Program-made: the position numbers and the translations under genes | Source: a bacterium | GTDB taxonomy: Bacteria; Chloroflexota; Dormibacteria; Aeolococcales; Bog-877 | Direction: 5' to 3' | Assembly: GCA_021827985.1 (NCBI GenBank) | Contig: JAKATL010000014.1 | Span: 1-49,024 of the forward strand | Length of the DNA: 49,024 bases | Part shown: one piece after another, positions 17,483-25,817 of the stretch | How positions within the stretch are numbered: the first letter of the stretch is position 1 | How the letters are laid out: each line of letters opens with the position of its first letter | The notes under the pieces: model-generated | The model's database searches: none | The model's input: the letters and a program-made list of their open reading frames with translations, nothing else | Told to the model about the DNA's origin: nothing

Positions 17483-18841
17483 TCAGTGGATCAGAGCGCC
17501 GGGATCCTTAAGACCCACCGCAAGCCGATCGGATCTAGGGCTGAGCTCGCGGACCGGCTGGGGTTCGGGCTTCTCCCTCCTCCGCCGCAGTGGCGCAGAT
17601 TGGGTACCCGGGGCCGAGGGCCTCCGGAGGTCCAGAGGTCTGAGCTCCGCCATAGGGGAGACGCTGGCGGGGTCCTCGAGGACCGTTTTAAGGCCGAGTT
17701 CGGCAGCTCCGAGAAGAACCGAGCTGTGCCCAAAGGCCGGGCGGACCAGCGCCACCCCATCGGGGTGGAAGTAGCGCGAGGTTTGGACCACGCGATTGGC
17801 CAGGGTCTCCGGGCAGATGTCCAGGATCTGTTCGAATACTCCGCCCAAGATGACCATCTCCGGATCGAGGGCGGAGAGCATGTTGACTAGCCCCACACTC
17901 AGCCACCGGGCGGTTTCCTCCACCGCCTCCCGGCAGACCCTATCCCCCTCGCGGGCTCGCCGCAGCACCAGGTCAACCTTGCTGCGCCCTCCCGGAGGGA
18001 GACCGACGCGACGCACCAGGGCGTCCTCACCCACCTCGGTCTCCCAACAACCGCGTGAGCCGCAGTGGCAAGCCAGGCCCCCGGGGTTGAGCTGCATGTG
18101 GCCGACCTCGCCGGCGTACCCGCCTGCCCCCTCGAGCATCCGGCCCCCGGTGATGATCCCTGCGCCCACCCCGACCTCGGCGTGAAGGTAGATGAGGTCG
18201 TTCACCTGGATTCCCACCCCCCGCGAGTGCTCCGCCACCGCGCCCAAGTTGGCGTCGTTGCCCACCCGCACCGCCGCGCCCACCCCCAGTTCCTCCTGCA
18301 GCAGCCTGGCCAGCGGAACCTGGCGCCAACGCAGGTTGGGGGCGAAGTTCACCATCTCGCCGTCAGGACTCACGGTGCCCGGGACCGCCACTCCCACTCC
18401 CACCAGCGCACCCGTGTTCTCGGCCAGCACCCTGGTCGCCAGGCGAGAGATGGTGCGAACAACGTGCTCCACCGAGCGGTCCCCCGGGCGAGAAAACGCG
18501 GACCGACGCCGGGCCAAAAGGGTGCCGCCCAGTCCCACCAGGGCCAGCTCCACCGCGTCGACTCCGACATGCACGGCGAGGGCCTGGTGGAGGTCACCGC
18601 GGACCGCCACCACCTTGGAGGGGCGGCCGCGTGGCGCCTGCTCAGTCTCGGGCATCTCGGTCACCAGGCCACGTGCTGCCAGGTCATCCACCAGGTAGCC
18701 GATGGTGGCCCGGTTGAGCCCCAGGAGCCTGGTCAGGCGAGCTCGCGAAGTCGGCCCATGCCGGTGCACATGGCCGAGCAGGGTTCCCAGATTGTGCCGG
18801 CGGACCGTGTCCTGAGTGGCGCCCTTCTCGGTCCTGGCCAA
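17483..18841 (-). CDS. ROK-family transcriptional regulator (XylR/NagC type)
   Basis: 452 residues. An N-terminal winged helix (about 18-65: GPTSRARLTRLLGLNRATIGYLVDDLAARGLV) is followed by a sugar-kinase-fold effector domain with VAVPGTVSPDG and GNDANLGAVAEH, and the ROK zinc motif CHCGSRGCWE near residue 260. The C-terminal ~60 residues are Arg/Pro-rich and unrelated to the fold. It is the last gene downstream of a xylose-type ABC transporter on the same strand and probably represses it in response to a sugar. Start TTG with GAGGAG 12 nt upstream; the spacing is long, so the start is uncertain. Confidence 0.92.
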   Translation of the reverse strand: MARTEKGATQDTVRRHNLGTLLGHVHRHGPTSRARLTRLLGLNRATIGYLVDDLAARGLVTEMPETEQAPRGRPSKVVAVRGDLHQALAVHVGVDAVELALVGLGGTLLARRRSAFSRPGDRSVEHVVRTISRLATRVLAENTGALVGVGVAVPGTVSPDGEMVNFAPNLRWRQVPLARLLQEELGVGAAVRVGNDANLGAVAEHSRGVGIQVNDLIYLHAEVGVGAGIITGGRMLEGAGGYAGEVGHMQLNPGGLACHCGSRGCWETEVGEDALVRRVGLPPGGRSKVDLVLRRAREGDRVCREAVEETARWLSVGLVNMLSALDPEMVILGGVFEQILDICPETLANRVVQTSRYFHPDGVALVRPAFGHSSVLLGAAELGLKTVLEDPASVSPMAELRPLDLRRPSAPGTQSAPLRRRREKPEPQPVRELSPRSDRLAVGLKDPGALIH

Positions 18842-19024
18842 CGGCTTCAGCGGCTCCTCTGGCCTGGATTAGCGGGGCGCTGGCTGAGGTGACGCCCTGC
18901 GGCGGCTTGGTCCGTCCGCCGTCCGTGTCTTTGGCTGCTGCGCGTCTCCGATGTCCGCAGCTGCGCCGCGGTCACTTCGCGGCCTGCCTGGCCATTGCTG
19001 CAGCTTCCCTGGTGAGCCTGGAAC

Positions 19025-20359
19025 TCAGATTCGGGTGGCGCTCCCAGAGAGGGTCCCGCGCCGCGAGAGGGTGTCGACCAGCACCGCACCCACCAGCACC
19101 AGGCCGGTGGCGATCAGCTGCCACTGAACCTGCACTCCCTGGAGATAGAGTCCGTTGTAGATCGCGCCGATGACCAACCCACCCACAACTGCCTGGGCGA
19201 TCTTTCCCCGGCCGCCGAATAGGCTGGTGCCGCCGATGACGGCCGCCGCCACCCCGTACAGCACGTACTGGCCGCCGTTGACATTGGTGGATGTGCCCCC
19301 CTGCCAGGAGAGGTAGAGGATGCCGGAGAAGCCGGCGGTCACCCCGGCCAGCGCGAAGGCCCAGGTGCGCACCGTGGCGAGACTGATGCCGGCCCGTCGC
19401 GCGGCGTCCGGGTTACCTCCGATGGCGTACACGTAGCGTCCAAACTTGGTCCTCTGCAGCAGGACGACCCAGAGCAGGAGCACGACCAGCACGATCGGCA
19501 CCACCCAGGGCACGCCGGCGAGGACAACTAGGGAAGAACCTCGGTTGACATTGCAGACCGCCACCACGGCGATTCCCGCGGCCACGAAGAAGGCGATCTT
19601 GAGGATGGTCAGGCCGGGCGGCGGCGCCACCAGCCCCTTCCGCCGCCTCCCGAAGTCCCGGGAGATGGTGATGCCGGCGAACAGCAGGGACAGCACGGCC
19701 AGCCCGACCCATCCGGCCACCGGTGGGATGTTCCCCCAGACGATCTGGTACAGGACGTGCTGGTTGACCAGGATGCGGCTGGCGATCGAGACGACGCCGG
19801 CGTTGCCCAGGATCACCAGCATGACGCCCCACATGATCAGGAGGCCCGCCAGGGTGACGACGAAGGAGGGTAGGTGGAGCTTGGAGACCAGGAGTCCCCA
19901 TACGGCCCCGGTCACCCCGGAGCACACCAGGGCGGTGATGATGGCCAGCCACCAGGGCCAGTTGGGCCCAGGCTTCTGGACCAGGAGGCCGGCGATTCCG
20001 GCGGCGACGGCCAGGACGTAGCCCGCGGAGAGGTCGATCTCACCCAGCAGGAGGACGAAGATCTCGGCCATCCCCAGGGTCATGAAGACCATGCTCTCGA
20101 TGAAGAGGTTGACCAGGTTCTGAGGTGACAGGAACAGCCCCTGGGTCCATATCTCGAAGGCCACCGCGATGATGACCAGGGCGAGGACCACGGGGAGTGC
20201 GCCGCTCTCCCCTCCCGCAACGCGTCGTCCCCAGGCCCGGATGTATTCCCCGAGCGACTCGGCCAAGATCTCAGGTGGGGCCGCGATCTCGGCGGCTGCC
20301 GTGGGCTCCACCTCCTCGTCCAAGGCGGTCCGCCCCAGCTCGTCTTCGACCTTCGCCAT
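19025..20359 (-). CDS. xylH: Sugar ABC transporter permease (XylH/RbsC family)
   Basis: 444-residue inner-membrane permease of the BPD_transp_2 family with about ten membrane segments after a ~45-residue cytosolic N-terminus. Typical stretches: EIDLSAGYVLAVAAGIAGLL, the EAA-like loop GRYVYAIGGNPDAARRAGISLATVRTWAFALAG and GTSLFGGRGKIAQAVVGGLVIGAIYNGLYLQGV, which is characteristic of xylose-type permeases. Works with the ATPase and lipoprotein genes upstream. ATG at 20359 is chosen: GGGAGG lies 4 nt upstream, whereas the adjacent GTG at 20362 is only 1 nt away. Substrate xylose is inferred from similarity of the set. Confidence 0.9.
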   Translation of the reverse strand: MAKVEDELGRTALDEEVEPTAAAEIAAPPEILAESLGEYIRAWGRRVAGGESGALPVVLALVIIAVAFEIWTQGLFLSPQNLVNLFIESMVFMTLGMAEIFVLLLGEIDLSAGYVLAVAAGIAGLLVQKPGPNWPWWLAIITALVCSGVTGAVWGLLVSKLHLPSFVVTLAGLLIMWGVMLVILGNAGVVSIASRILVNQHVLYQIVWGNIPPVAGWVGLAVLSLLFAGITISRDFGRRRKGLVAPPPGLTILKIAFFVAAGIAVVAVCNVNRGSSLVVLAGVPWVVPIVLVVLLLWVVLLQRTKFGRYVYAIGGNPDAARRAGISLATVRTWAFALAGVTAGFSGILYLSWQGGTSTNVNGGQYVLYGVAAAVIGGTSLFGGRGKIAQAVVGGLVIGAIYNGLYLQGVQVQWQLIATGLVLVGAVLVDTLSRRGTLSGSATRI

Positions 20360-20395
20360 CACGCCTCCCTCGGGCTCATGACTTGGTCTTCCCGG

Positions 20396-21205
20396 TCACC
20401 GGTGCGCACTGCCGGTGGTCATGTATTGGACGACGTTCTGGAGGTCGAAGTCGGCCACCGGCCCCTCCGCCACCTTGCGACCCAGGTGGAGGACGGCCAG
20501 CCGGTCCGCCACCTGGAAGACATCGTTCAGGTTGTGGCTGATGACCATCACGCCGAGCCCGTGGTCCCTCAGGGTGCGGACCAGTTCGAGCACCATGCGG
20601 GTCTGCACGACCCCGAGAGCGGCGGTGGGCTCGTCGAGGAGGACCAGCTTGGAGTTCCACATGACCGCTTTGGCGACCGCCACCGCCTGGCGTTGCCCAC
20701 CTGACAGAGAGGCAACCGGCTGGCGTATGGACCGCACCGTGGTCACCTTGAGGTTGCGCAGCGTCTCCGCTGCCGCTCGCTCCATGGAATCTTCGTTGAG
20801 CAGGCCGCGGTGCACCCGTTCGCGTCCCAGGAACATGTTCTGGACGATGTCAAGGTTGTCTGCCAGGGCCAGGTCCTGGTAGACAACCTCTATCCCCAGG
20901 TCAGCGGCATCCCGCGGTCCCCGGATGTGGACCGGTTTGCCGTTCCAGAGGATCTCGCCGTGATCGGGCTGGTGGATCCCGGCGATGCACCGGGTGAGGA
21001 CCGACTTGCCGGCCCCGTTGTCCCCGCAGAGAGCGGTGACCTGCGCCGCCGGCAGGTCGAGGTCGACGTGGTAGAGCGCCTGAACCGCCCCGAAGTGCTT
21101 GTCCACACCGCGCAGCTGGAGCAGTGGCGGGGAGGCAGGAGAGAGTGAGGATGCCGCGGCGGCACCGGTCGCCGGGGCCTCTGGTCCGGGTACCGGGGAC
21201 ATCAC
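20396..21205 (-). CDS. xylG: Sugar ABC transporter ATP-binding protein (single-domain XylG type)
   Basis: 269 residues with one nucleotide-binding domain: Walker A GDNGAGKS (61-68), signature LSGGQRQ, Walker B VLLDEPTAAL and the switch His in VMVISHN. E. coli XylG/RbsA carry two such domains in tandem; the single-domain form is common in actinobacterial and chloroflexal sugar importers and acts as a homodimer. A 28-residue Ala/Ser/Pro-rich N-terminal extension precedes the domain. Start GTG at 21205 with GAGGAG 10 nt upstream; ATG at 21202 is equally possible. Confidence 0.92.
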   Translation of the reverse strand: MMSPVPGPEAPATGAAAASSLSPASPPLLQLRGVDKHFGAVQALYHVDLDLPAAQVTALCGDNGAGKSVLTRCIAGIHQPDHGEILWNGKPVHIRGPRDAADLGIEVVYQDLALADNLDIVQNMFLGRERVHRGLLNEDSMERAAAETLRNLKVTTVRSIRQPVASLSGGQRQAVAVAKAVMWNSKLVLLDEPTAALGVVQTRMVLELVRTLRDHGLGVMVISHNLNDVFQVADRLAVLHLGRKVAEGPVADFDLQNVVQYMTTGSAHR

Positions 21206-21248
21206 CTGCGCGCTTCTCCTCTATGAGGTCAGTAGTGGGAGGGTCCGA

Positions 21249-21274
21249 GGGGCCGCACCCGGTGGTGCGGCCCC
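21249..21274 (-). promoter_or_regulatory. Strong hairpin between xylF and xylG
   Basis: Perfect 11-bp stem GGGGCCGCACC / GGTGCGGCCCC with a 4-nt loop, 24 nt after the binding-protein stop. No T-tract on the minus strand, so a stabilising or attenuating hairpin is more likely than a full terminator; such elements keep binding-protein mRNA more abundant than the rest of the operon. Confidence 0.6.
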
Positions 21275-21298
21275 CGTTCCCCACCTCAGAAGGTGACC

Positions 21299-22585
21299 TT
21301 AGTGGATTCCGTACTGGGTGCACACGCTCTGCCCGACCGCAGAGCAGAGGCTGGCAGCGGAGATGAACTGGTCCTTGATCAGGGTCTGCTCCATGTTGGA
21401 GGTCGTGACCCATTCCGGAGTCAGGAGTGAGGCCGGCTCAGTGATGCTCGAGTTGGCCGGGTCGACGGTGGTTCCGTTGACAAGGCCGCTCGGCGGGGTC
21501 TTGCCGGCGCGCAGGATGGTGGCCAGGGCCACCGCGTCCTGGGCCTCCAGGTAGATGGGCTTGTACACCGTGCCGCACTGGTACCCCTCGAGGATGTTCT
21601 CGGCTCCGGTCAGGGTCGCGTCCTGGCCGGTGGTGGGAACGGTGTGCGGGGCAACGCCCTTGTTCTTGAGGTCCTGAACCACCTCGGCGTTCATCTCGTC
21701 ATTGGCGACCACCACGGCGTTGATGTTGGGGTGGGCGGTTAGCGCCTGGGCGAAGTTGGTGCCTGCAGTGGCCACGTCCCAGTTGAGGGTCACCTGGTCG
21801 CCGACCAGGGTGTAGCCCTTGCTGTTGGTCATGGGAGGAGTGAGAGGGGTGGTCTTGGTACCCCAGATCACCGAGTTGTAGCCCTGGGCGAAGGAGATGG
21901 CGTTGGGGTCACTGTTCTCTCCCCCATCGACCTCCCACACCATGGGGTGGCTGATGCCGTAGCTGGAGACGCAGGCCTCGAATCCGGTTCCGATCAGCTG
22001 GCCCACCTTGAAGTTGTTGAAGCTCACGTAGTAGGTGTTGGTGCCGGCGAAGGTGGCGCGGTCGTAGCTGATGAGCGCCACACCGTGGGATGCCGCGTAA
22101 GACTGGATCTCACTGGCCACGGTCCCATCCAGCGGGTCCATGATCAGCACCTTGGCTCCCCGGGTGATGTCTGACTCCGCCATCGAGAGCTCGGTGGCGT
22201 CGCTCCCCTGAGCATTGGTCACCGTGAACTGGGAAGGCGAGTACCCGGCCGCCTCGAAGGCCTTGGTCAGGTAGGGAGCGTCAAACTCGGTGTACCGCGT
22301 GGACGAGGTGGTGTCTGGGAGGATCGCTCCGACCAGACCCTTGCCCGCTGCCGTGAGGCTCTTGAACTGGCTCATGACGGAGAAGTTCAAGTTAAAGGAG
22401 CTGATGCTGACGTTGGGCACGGTGACCGACTTGGGCTTGGAGGGCGACGTCGTGGTCGACCCACACGCGGCCACCACCAGGGCTACACCGGCCACCAGAC
22501 CCGCCCAGCCAGACCGCTTCATCTTGCGGCCCACAACTGACCATCGCGGGGCGCTATCCACCGCCCCTCGGCTGTCGACGTCCAT
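21299..22585 (-). CDS. xylF: Sugar ABC transporter substrate-binding lipoprotein (XylF family)
   Basis: 428-residue periplasmic-binding-protein type I lipoprotein. Signal segment SGWAGLVAGVALVVAAC with lipobox VAAC, Cys41 the lipidation site, then a Ser/Thr/Pro linker and two Rossmann lobes (LVGAILPDTTSSTRYTEFDAPY, VLIMDPLDG, VVVANDEMNAEVVQDLKNKG, GQDATLTGAENILEGYQCGTVYKP), the last typical of XylF. It delivers a pentose-like sugar to the permease. ATG at 22585 is chosen because GGGAGGG lies 8 nt upstream; ATG at 22522 directly before the signal segment lacks a site. It is the promoter-proximal gene of the transporter operon. Confidence 0.92.
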   Translation of the reverse strand: MDVDSRGAVDSAPRWSVVGRKMKRSGWAGLVAGVALVVAACGSTTTSPSKPKSVTVPNVSISSFNLNFSVMSQFKSLTAAGKGLVGAILPDTTSSTRYTEFDAPYLTKAFEAAGYSPSQFTVTNAQGSDATELSMAESDITRGAKVLIMDPLDGTVASEIQSYAASHGVALISYDRATFAGTNTYYVSFNNFKVGQLIGTGFEACVSSYGISHPMVWEVDGGENSDPNAISFAQGYNSVIWGTKTTPLTPPMTNSKGYTLVGDQVTLNWDVATAGTNFAQALTAHPNINAVVVANDEMNAEVVQDLKNKGVAPHTVPTTGQDATLTGAENILEGYQCGTVYKPIYLEAQDAVALATILRAGKTPPSGLVNGTTVDPANSSITEPASLLTPEWVTTSNMEQTLIKDQFISAASLCSAVGQSVCTQYGIH

Positions 22586-22742
22586 AGGGCATACCCTCCC
22601 TGCCAGCTTCTGATGCCTGACAACTTCACTCGCAACTTCGCACGCCTGGTGACCCCCAGTGGTGGCCCCCGGCCATGGTCTCTCCCGCCCGGCCCTCCCT
22701 TGCAGCGGCTTCCAGCCGGGGTGCGCCCCGGCAACCGCGCGC

Positions 22743-22771
22743 AGCATATGTTGTCGCCCACAACTTGTCAA
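22743..22771 (-). promoter_or_regulatory. Strong promoter of the sugar transporter operon with internal operator
   Basis: Minus strand: perfect -35 TTGACA (22766-22771), 17-bp spacer, -10 TATGCT (22743-22748). The spacer is largely occupied by the dyad GTTGTCGCCCACAAC (22750-22764), whose TTGT...ACAA arms resemble ROK operators. A leader of about 150 nt precedes the ATG and includes the direct repeat GAAGTTG twice at a 12-bp period (near 22622-22640). Confidence 0.75.
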
Positions 22772-22913
22772 GGGTGATCTTCACGGGTCCCGTCTGCCAC
22801 CATCGACGTCGGGCGACGGCCGGCCCAGACCGGCAGCCGGGAACTGCCAGGCCCTGGAGAGAGCAGCCCGCAGACCACCACCAGCGGCCGCAGCCAGGTC
22901 CCTGCGGGCGCCG

Positions 22914-22972
22914 CGAACATCGGTTTGCAAATTCACCTTTAGGCCTGCTAAGATCCTGCGAGCAGATGTTTG
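22914..22972 (+). promoter_or_regulatory. lexA promoter with two LexA boxes
   Basis: Box 1 CGAACATCGGTTTG (22914-22927) fits CGAAC-N4-GTTYG exactly; box 2 CGAGCAGATGTTTG (22959-22972) has one mismatch. Promoter: -35 TTGCAA (22925-22930), 18-bp spacer, -10 TAAGAT (22949-22954). Box 1 overlaps the -35 and box 2 lies at the expected transcription start, so autorepression is expected. Confidence 0.8.
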
Positions 22973-23000
22973 CCCGCGCGCGGCCCCTCAGGAGATCGCC

Positions 23001-23639
23001 ATGAAGTTGGACTCCCTCAGCCCCCGGCAGCGCCAGATCGTCGAGTATCTCCGCGATCGCACACGGGCCGGTGACTATCCCCCGTCGGTGCGTGACATCG
23101 GGCGTGCCGTGGGCCTCACCTCCAGTTCGACAGTGCAGACCCACCTAAATACGCTGGAGCGTCTCGGGGTGATCCACCGGGACCCGACAAAGTCGCGGAC
23201 GGTAACTCTGTCTGAAGCCGTCGATGCGCGTCAGCGTCTGGCCTCAGCCAGGACCCTTCCCCTCGTGGGACAGGTGGCGGCCGGAGCCCCGCTGTTGGCG
23301 GAGCAGAACATCGAGGACCAGATCGTGGTCGGGCCGGAGATTGCCGGGGGTGAGGACTCCTTCCTCCTCAGGGTGCGCGGTGACAGCATGACGGGCGACG
23401 GGATCTTCGACGGGGACCTGGTCGTGGTTCGGCCGGGAACTCGGGCCGAGGAAGGCTCTCTGGTCGTGGCCCGGGTCGACAACGGGCTCACGGGCGAGTC
23501 CGAAGTCACAGTGAAGCGGTTGTTCCGTGAACCGGGACGGGTTCGCCTCCAGCCCTCCAATCCGGCCTATGAGCCGATTTACGCCAATGAGGTGGTGATC
23601 GAGGGCCGGGTGGGAGCGGTCATCCGCCTGCTGCGCTGA
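23001..23639 (+). CDS. lexA: LexA repressor
   Basis: 212-residue SOS repressor. Winged-helix DNA-binding domain at 6-70 (PRQRQIVEYLRDRTRAGDYPPSVRDIGRAVGLTSSSTVQTHLNTLERLG); S24 autoprotease domain with cleavage bond Ala94-Gly95 (VAAG), nucleophile Ser129 (GDSM) and general base Lys172 (VTVKRLF). RecA filaments stimulate self-cleavage and so release the SOS genes. ATG at 23001 is set by AGGAG 6 nt upstream; the long upstream extension in the same frame covers the operators and is not coding. Operators are also visible at recA and the LysM gene. Confidence 0.97.
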   Translation: MKLDSLSPRQRQIVEYLRDRTRAGDYPPSVRDIGRAVGLTSSSTVQTHLNTLERLGVIHRDPTKSRTVTLSEAVDARQRLASARTLPLVGQVAAGAPLLAEQNIEDQIVVGPEIAGGEDSFLLRVRGDSMTGDGIFDGDLVVVRPGTRAEEGSLVVARVDNGLTGESEVTVKRLFREPGRVRLQPSNPAYEPIYANEVVIEGRVGAVIRLLR

Positions 23640-23649
23640 GGCTCGTCGC

Positions 23650-24936
23650 CTACGGTCGCGCCTGCCGCTGGGAGATCTGGCCCCACAGACCGTCTGGGAC
23701 CCGGCCGGTGACCCGGATGCCGTCGGCCGTGAACTCCTCTGAGTCCACGACCCCGTAACGACGCCAGAGATCGACGGCCGACCGCTCCTGGTAGGGGAAC
23801 ACGGCCTGGGCGGGGACCCAGCCGGAGGAGAGTGCTCGCGAGAGCACGCGGCGCAGCTCGGGGAGTCCCTCTCCAGTTCTGGCACTCACCAGCCCCACCC
23901 CCTGGTAGCGCTCGGAGGAGTACATGGAGAGGCGCAGACGGGCCTCGGCACTGCAGAGGTCGAGCTTGTTAACCGCTAGCACCATCGGTGTTCCCGAGAT
24001 GCCGAGCTCATCGAGGGTCGTGTGCACGGTGTCGAGTCGGGCCATGGCGCCGGACCGGCTGGCGTCCAGCACGTGAAGCAAGAGGTCGGCCTCCGCGACC
24101 TCTTCCAGTGTGGCGCGGAAGGCGGTGACCAGCTCGGTCGGGAGCTTCTGTATGAACCCAACTGTGTCCACCAGCAGGGTGACCGGCCCCACCCCGAGGT
24201 CAACGGCGCGGGTGGTCGGGTCGAGGGTGGCGAACATCTGGTTCTCAGAGCGGGCCCCCCCGGCCGTCAGGCTGTTCAGGAGTGATGACTTTCCCGCATT
24301 GGTGTAGCCAACTAGGGCAATGGTCTGAAAGGGGCGGCGTTTGCGCCCCGCCCGGCGCAGGGCTCGGCTGTCCCGGACCTGGCCCAGGTCGCGGTCCAGG
24401 GCCCTCAGCCGGGTGCGGATCCTGCGCCGATCGGTCTCAAGCTGCTGTTCTCCCGGTCCCCTGGTGCCGATTCCGCCTCCGAGCCGAGAGCGGCTCTGGC
24501 TGCCGGTGAGCCGAGGCAGGAGGTGTCGAAGCTGGGCGGCCTCCACCTGGATCCTCCCCTCCCGGGAGCGGGCGTGCTGGGCGAAGATGTCCAGGATGAG
24601 TCCGGCACGGTCCACTATCGGGACCCCGAGCGCATCTTCCAGATTCCGCTGCTGCCGCGGTGAGAGCTCGTCGTTGGTGATCACCAGACCGAAGTCCAGC
24701 TCCGAGTGCAGGGTCCGGATCTCCTCCACCTTGCCCCGACCGAAGAAGAGAGCCGGGTCGATGTAGGCTCGCCGCTGAATCTCGGAGCCCACCACCAGCG
24801 CCCCCGCGGTGGTGGCGAGCTCCACCAGCTCCTCCATCTCCCCCTCCACGCGCGCCATCTCCGCCTCTCCGGCTGCCCAGGCGAGCAGAAAGACCTTCTC
24901 GCCCCGTTGCTGGCGAGCCTCGTCGAATACCCTCAC
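23650..24936 (-). CDS. hflX: Ribosome-associated GTPase HflX
   Basis: 428-residue GTPase that binds and splits stalled 50S/70S ribosomes. N-terminal nucleotide-binding HflX domain (VFLLAWAAGEAEMARVEGEMEELVELATTAGALVVG ... YIDPALFFGRGKVEEI), a linking coiled helix with GGGIGTRGPGEQQLETDRRRI, then the G domain: G1 GYTNAGKS, G3 DTVGF, G4 NKLD, G5 SARTG. GTG start is in a GTGA overlap with miaA; the longer frame reaching 25035 would run inside miaA. Last gene of miaB-mutS-mutL-miaA-hflX, where miaA-hflX adjacency is common in bacteria. Confidence 0.95.
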   Translation of the reverse strand: MRVFDEARQQRGEKVFLLAWAAGEAEMARVEGEMEELVELATTAGALVVGSEIQRRAYIDPALFFGRGKVEEIRTLHSELDFGLVITNDELSPRQQRNLEDALGVPIVDRAGLILDIFAQHARSREGRIQVEAAQLRHLLPRLTGSQSRSRLGGGIGTRGPGEQQLETDRRRIRTRLRALDRDLGQVRDSRALRRAGRKRRPFQTIALVGYTNAGKSSLLNSLTAGGARSENQMFATLDPTTRAVDLGVGPVTLLVDTVGFIQKLPTELVTAFRATLEEVAEADLLLHVLDASRSGAMARLDTVHTTLDELGISGTPMVLAVNKLDLCSAEARLRLSMYSSERYQGVGLVSARTGEGLPELRRVLSRALSSGWVPAQAVFPYQERSAVDLWRRYGVVDSEEFTADGIRVTGRVPDGLWGQISQRQARP

Positions 24937-25817
24937 GGAGCGGTCACCGGGTCCCTGTGCCAGACCAGGGAGACGAGCTGCTCGGCGTCCTCGAATGAGC
25001 CGACCCAGGTGAGATCGGGCTCGGACCGGAGCCAAGTCAGCTGACTGCGCGCGTACCTCCAGGTGCGGCCGGAGATGGCACTGGCCGCTTCCACCGCGGA
25101 GATGTGCCCATCCACCCAGGCCAGACCCTCGCGATAGCCGATCGCGATTCCGCGGATCAGCTCGTCCGAAACTCCCTGGGCTCTAAGGCGGGTGATCTCC
25201 TCTGCCAGGGGGGCTCCGATCAGGGCCTGTGCCCGGGCCTCGATCCGTTCCCGGAGTTCGCTTCGCTCAATCTGAACGGCGAGACGCATGGCAGCCCACT
25301 GGGGCTTCCGGGTAGCCGGCTGCCGCCCCGCCCGGGCCAGCTCCAGCGCCCGCGCCACCCGCCGGGGGTTGCGCAGGTCAAGGGCGGACGCCACCTCCGG
25401 TGCGATCCTGGATAGCTCGTCCGGCGAGCCGGACCTCCAGGCTGGGGAAGAAGGGAGCTCCCCGAAGTCGAAGCCGCCGAGGAGACCTCGCACGTAGAGG
25501 CCCGTTCCTCCCACGACTATGGGAAGCTTGCCGCGGGACCAGATCTCGTCCAGCGCCCTCCGGGCGCGGACGGCGAACTCGGCGGCGCTGTACGGTTCTC
25601 CAATTCGGCGCCAGTCCAAGCCGTGGCAGGGTACGCCGAGTAGCTCCGCCGCGGCGGGCTTGCAGACCCCGACCCGAACATCCGCGATCGCCTGCCGAGA
25701 GTCGGCATTGAGCAGCTCGCCACCGAAGGCCAGCGCCAGCTGCACCGCGAGCGCGGTCTTTCCCGATGCCGTGGGTCCCATGATCGCCACCACCGACCGT
25801 CGGTCCAACTCGATCAC
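24933..25817 (-). CDS. miaA: tRNA dimethylallyltransferase
   Basis: 294-residue enzyme that adds a dimethylallyl group to N6 of A37 in tRNAs reading UNN codons; MiaB, encoded in the same operon, then methylthiolates it. P-loop GPTASGKT at 14-21, catalytic Asp in NADSRQ, the PIVVGGTGLYVRGLLGG motif and the C-terminal tRNA-binding segment RTWRYARSQLTWLR. The GTG start overlaps the mutL stop (GTGA); the frame extends upstream to 26183 but that part lies inside mutL and is not family-like. The swivel domain is rather short. Confidence 0.96.
   Translation of the reverse strand: MIELDRRSVVAIMGPTASGKTALAVQLALAFGGELLNADSRQAIADVRVGVCKPAAAELLGVPCHGLDWRRIGEPYSAAEFAVRARRALDEIWSRGKLPIVVGGTGLYVRGLLGGFDFGELPSSPAWRSGSPDELSRIAPEVASALDLRNPRRVARALELARAGRQPATRKPQWAAMRLAVQIERSELRERIEARAQALIGAPLAEEITRLRAQGVSDELIRGIAIGYREGLAWVDGHISAVEAASAISGRTWRYARSQLTWLRSEPDLTWVGSFEDAEQLVSLVWHRDPVTAP

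Larger units (their letters stand above)
22586..23000. other. Divergent control region between xylF and lexA
   Basis: 415 bp without a gene. It holds the minus-strand transporter promoter and its leader on the left and the lexA promoter with two operators on the right; the stretch between about 22775 and 22910 shows nothing I can interpret. Open frames crossing it (such as the upstream extension of lexA) have no family similarity. Confidence 0.6.
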
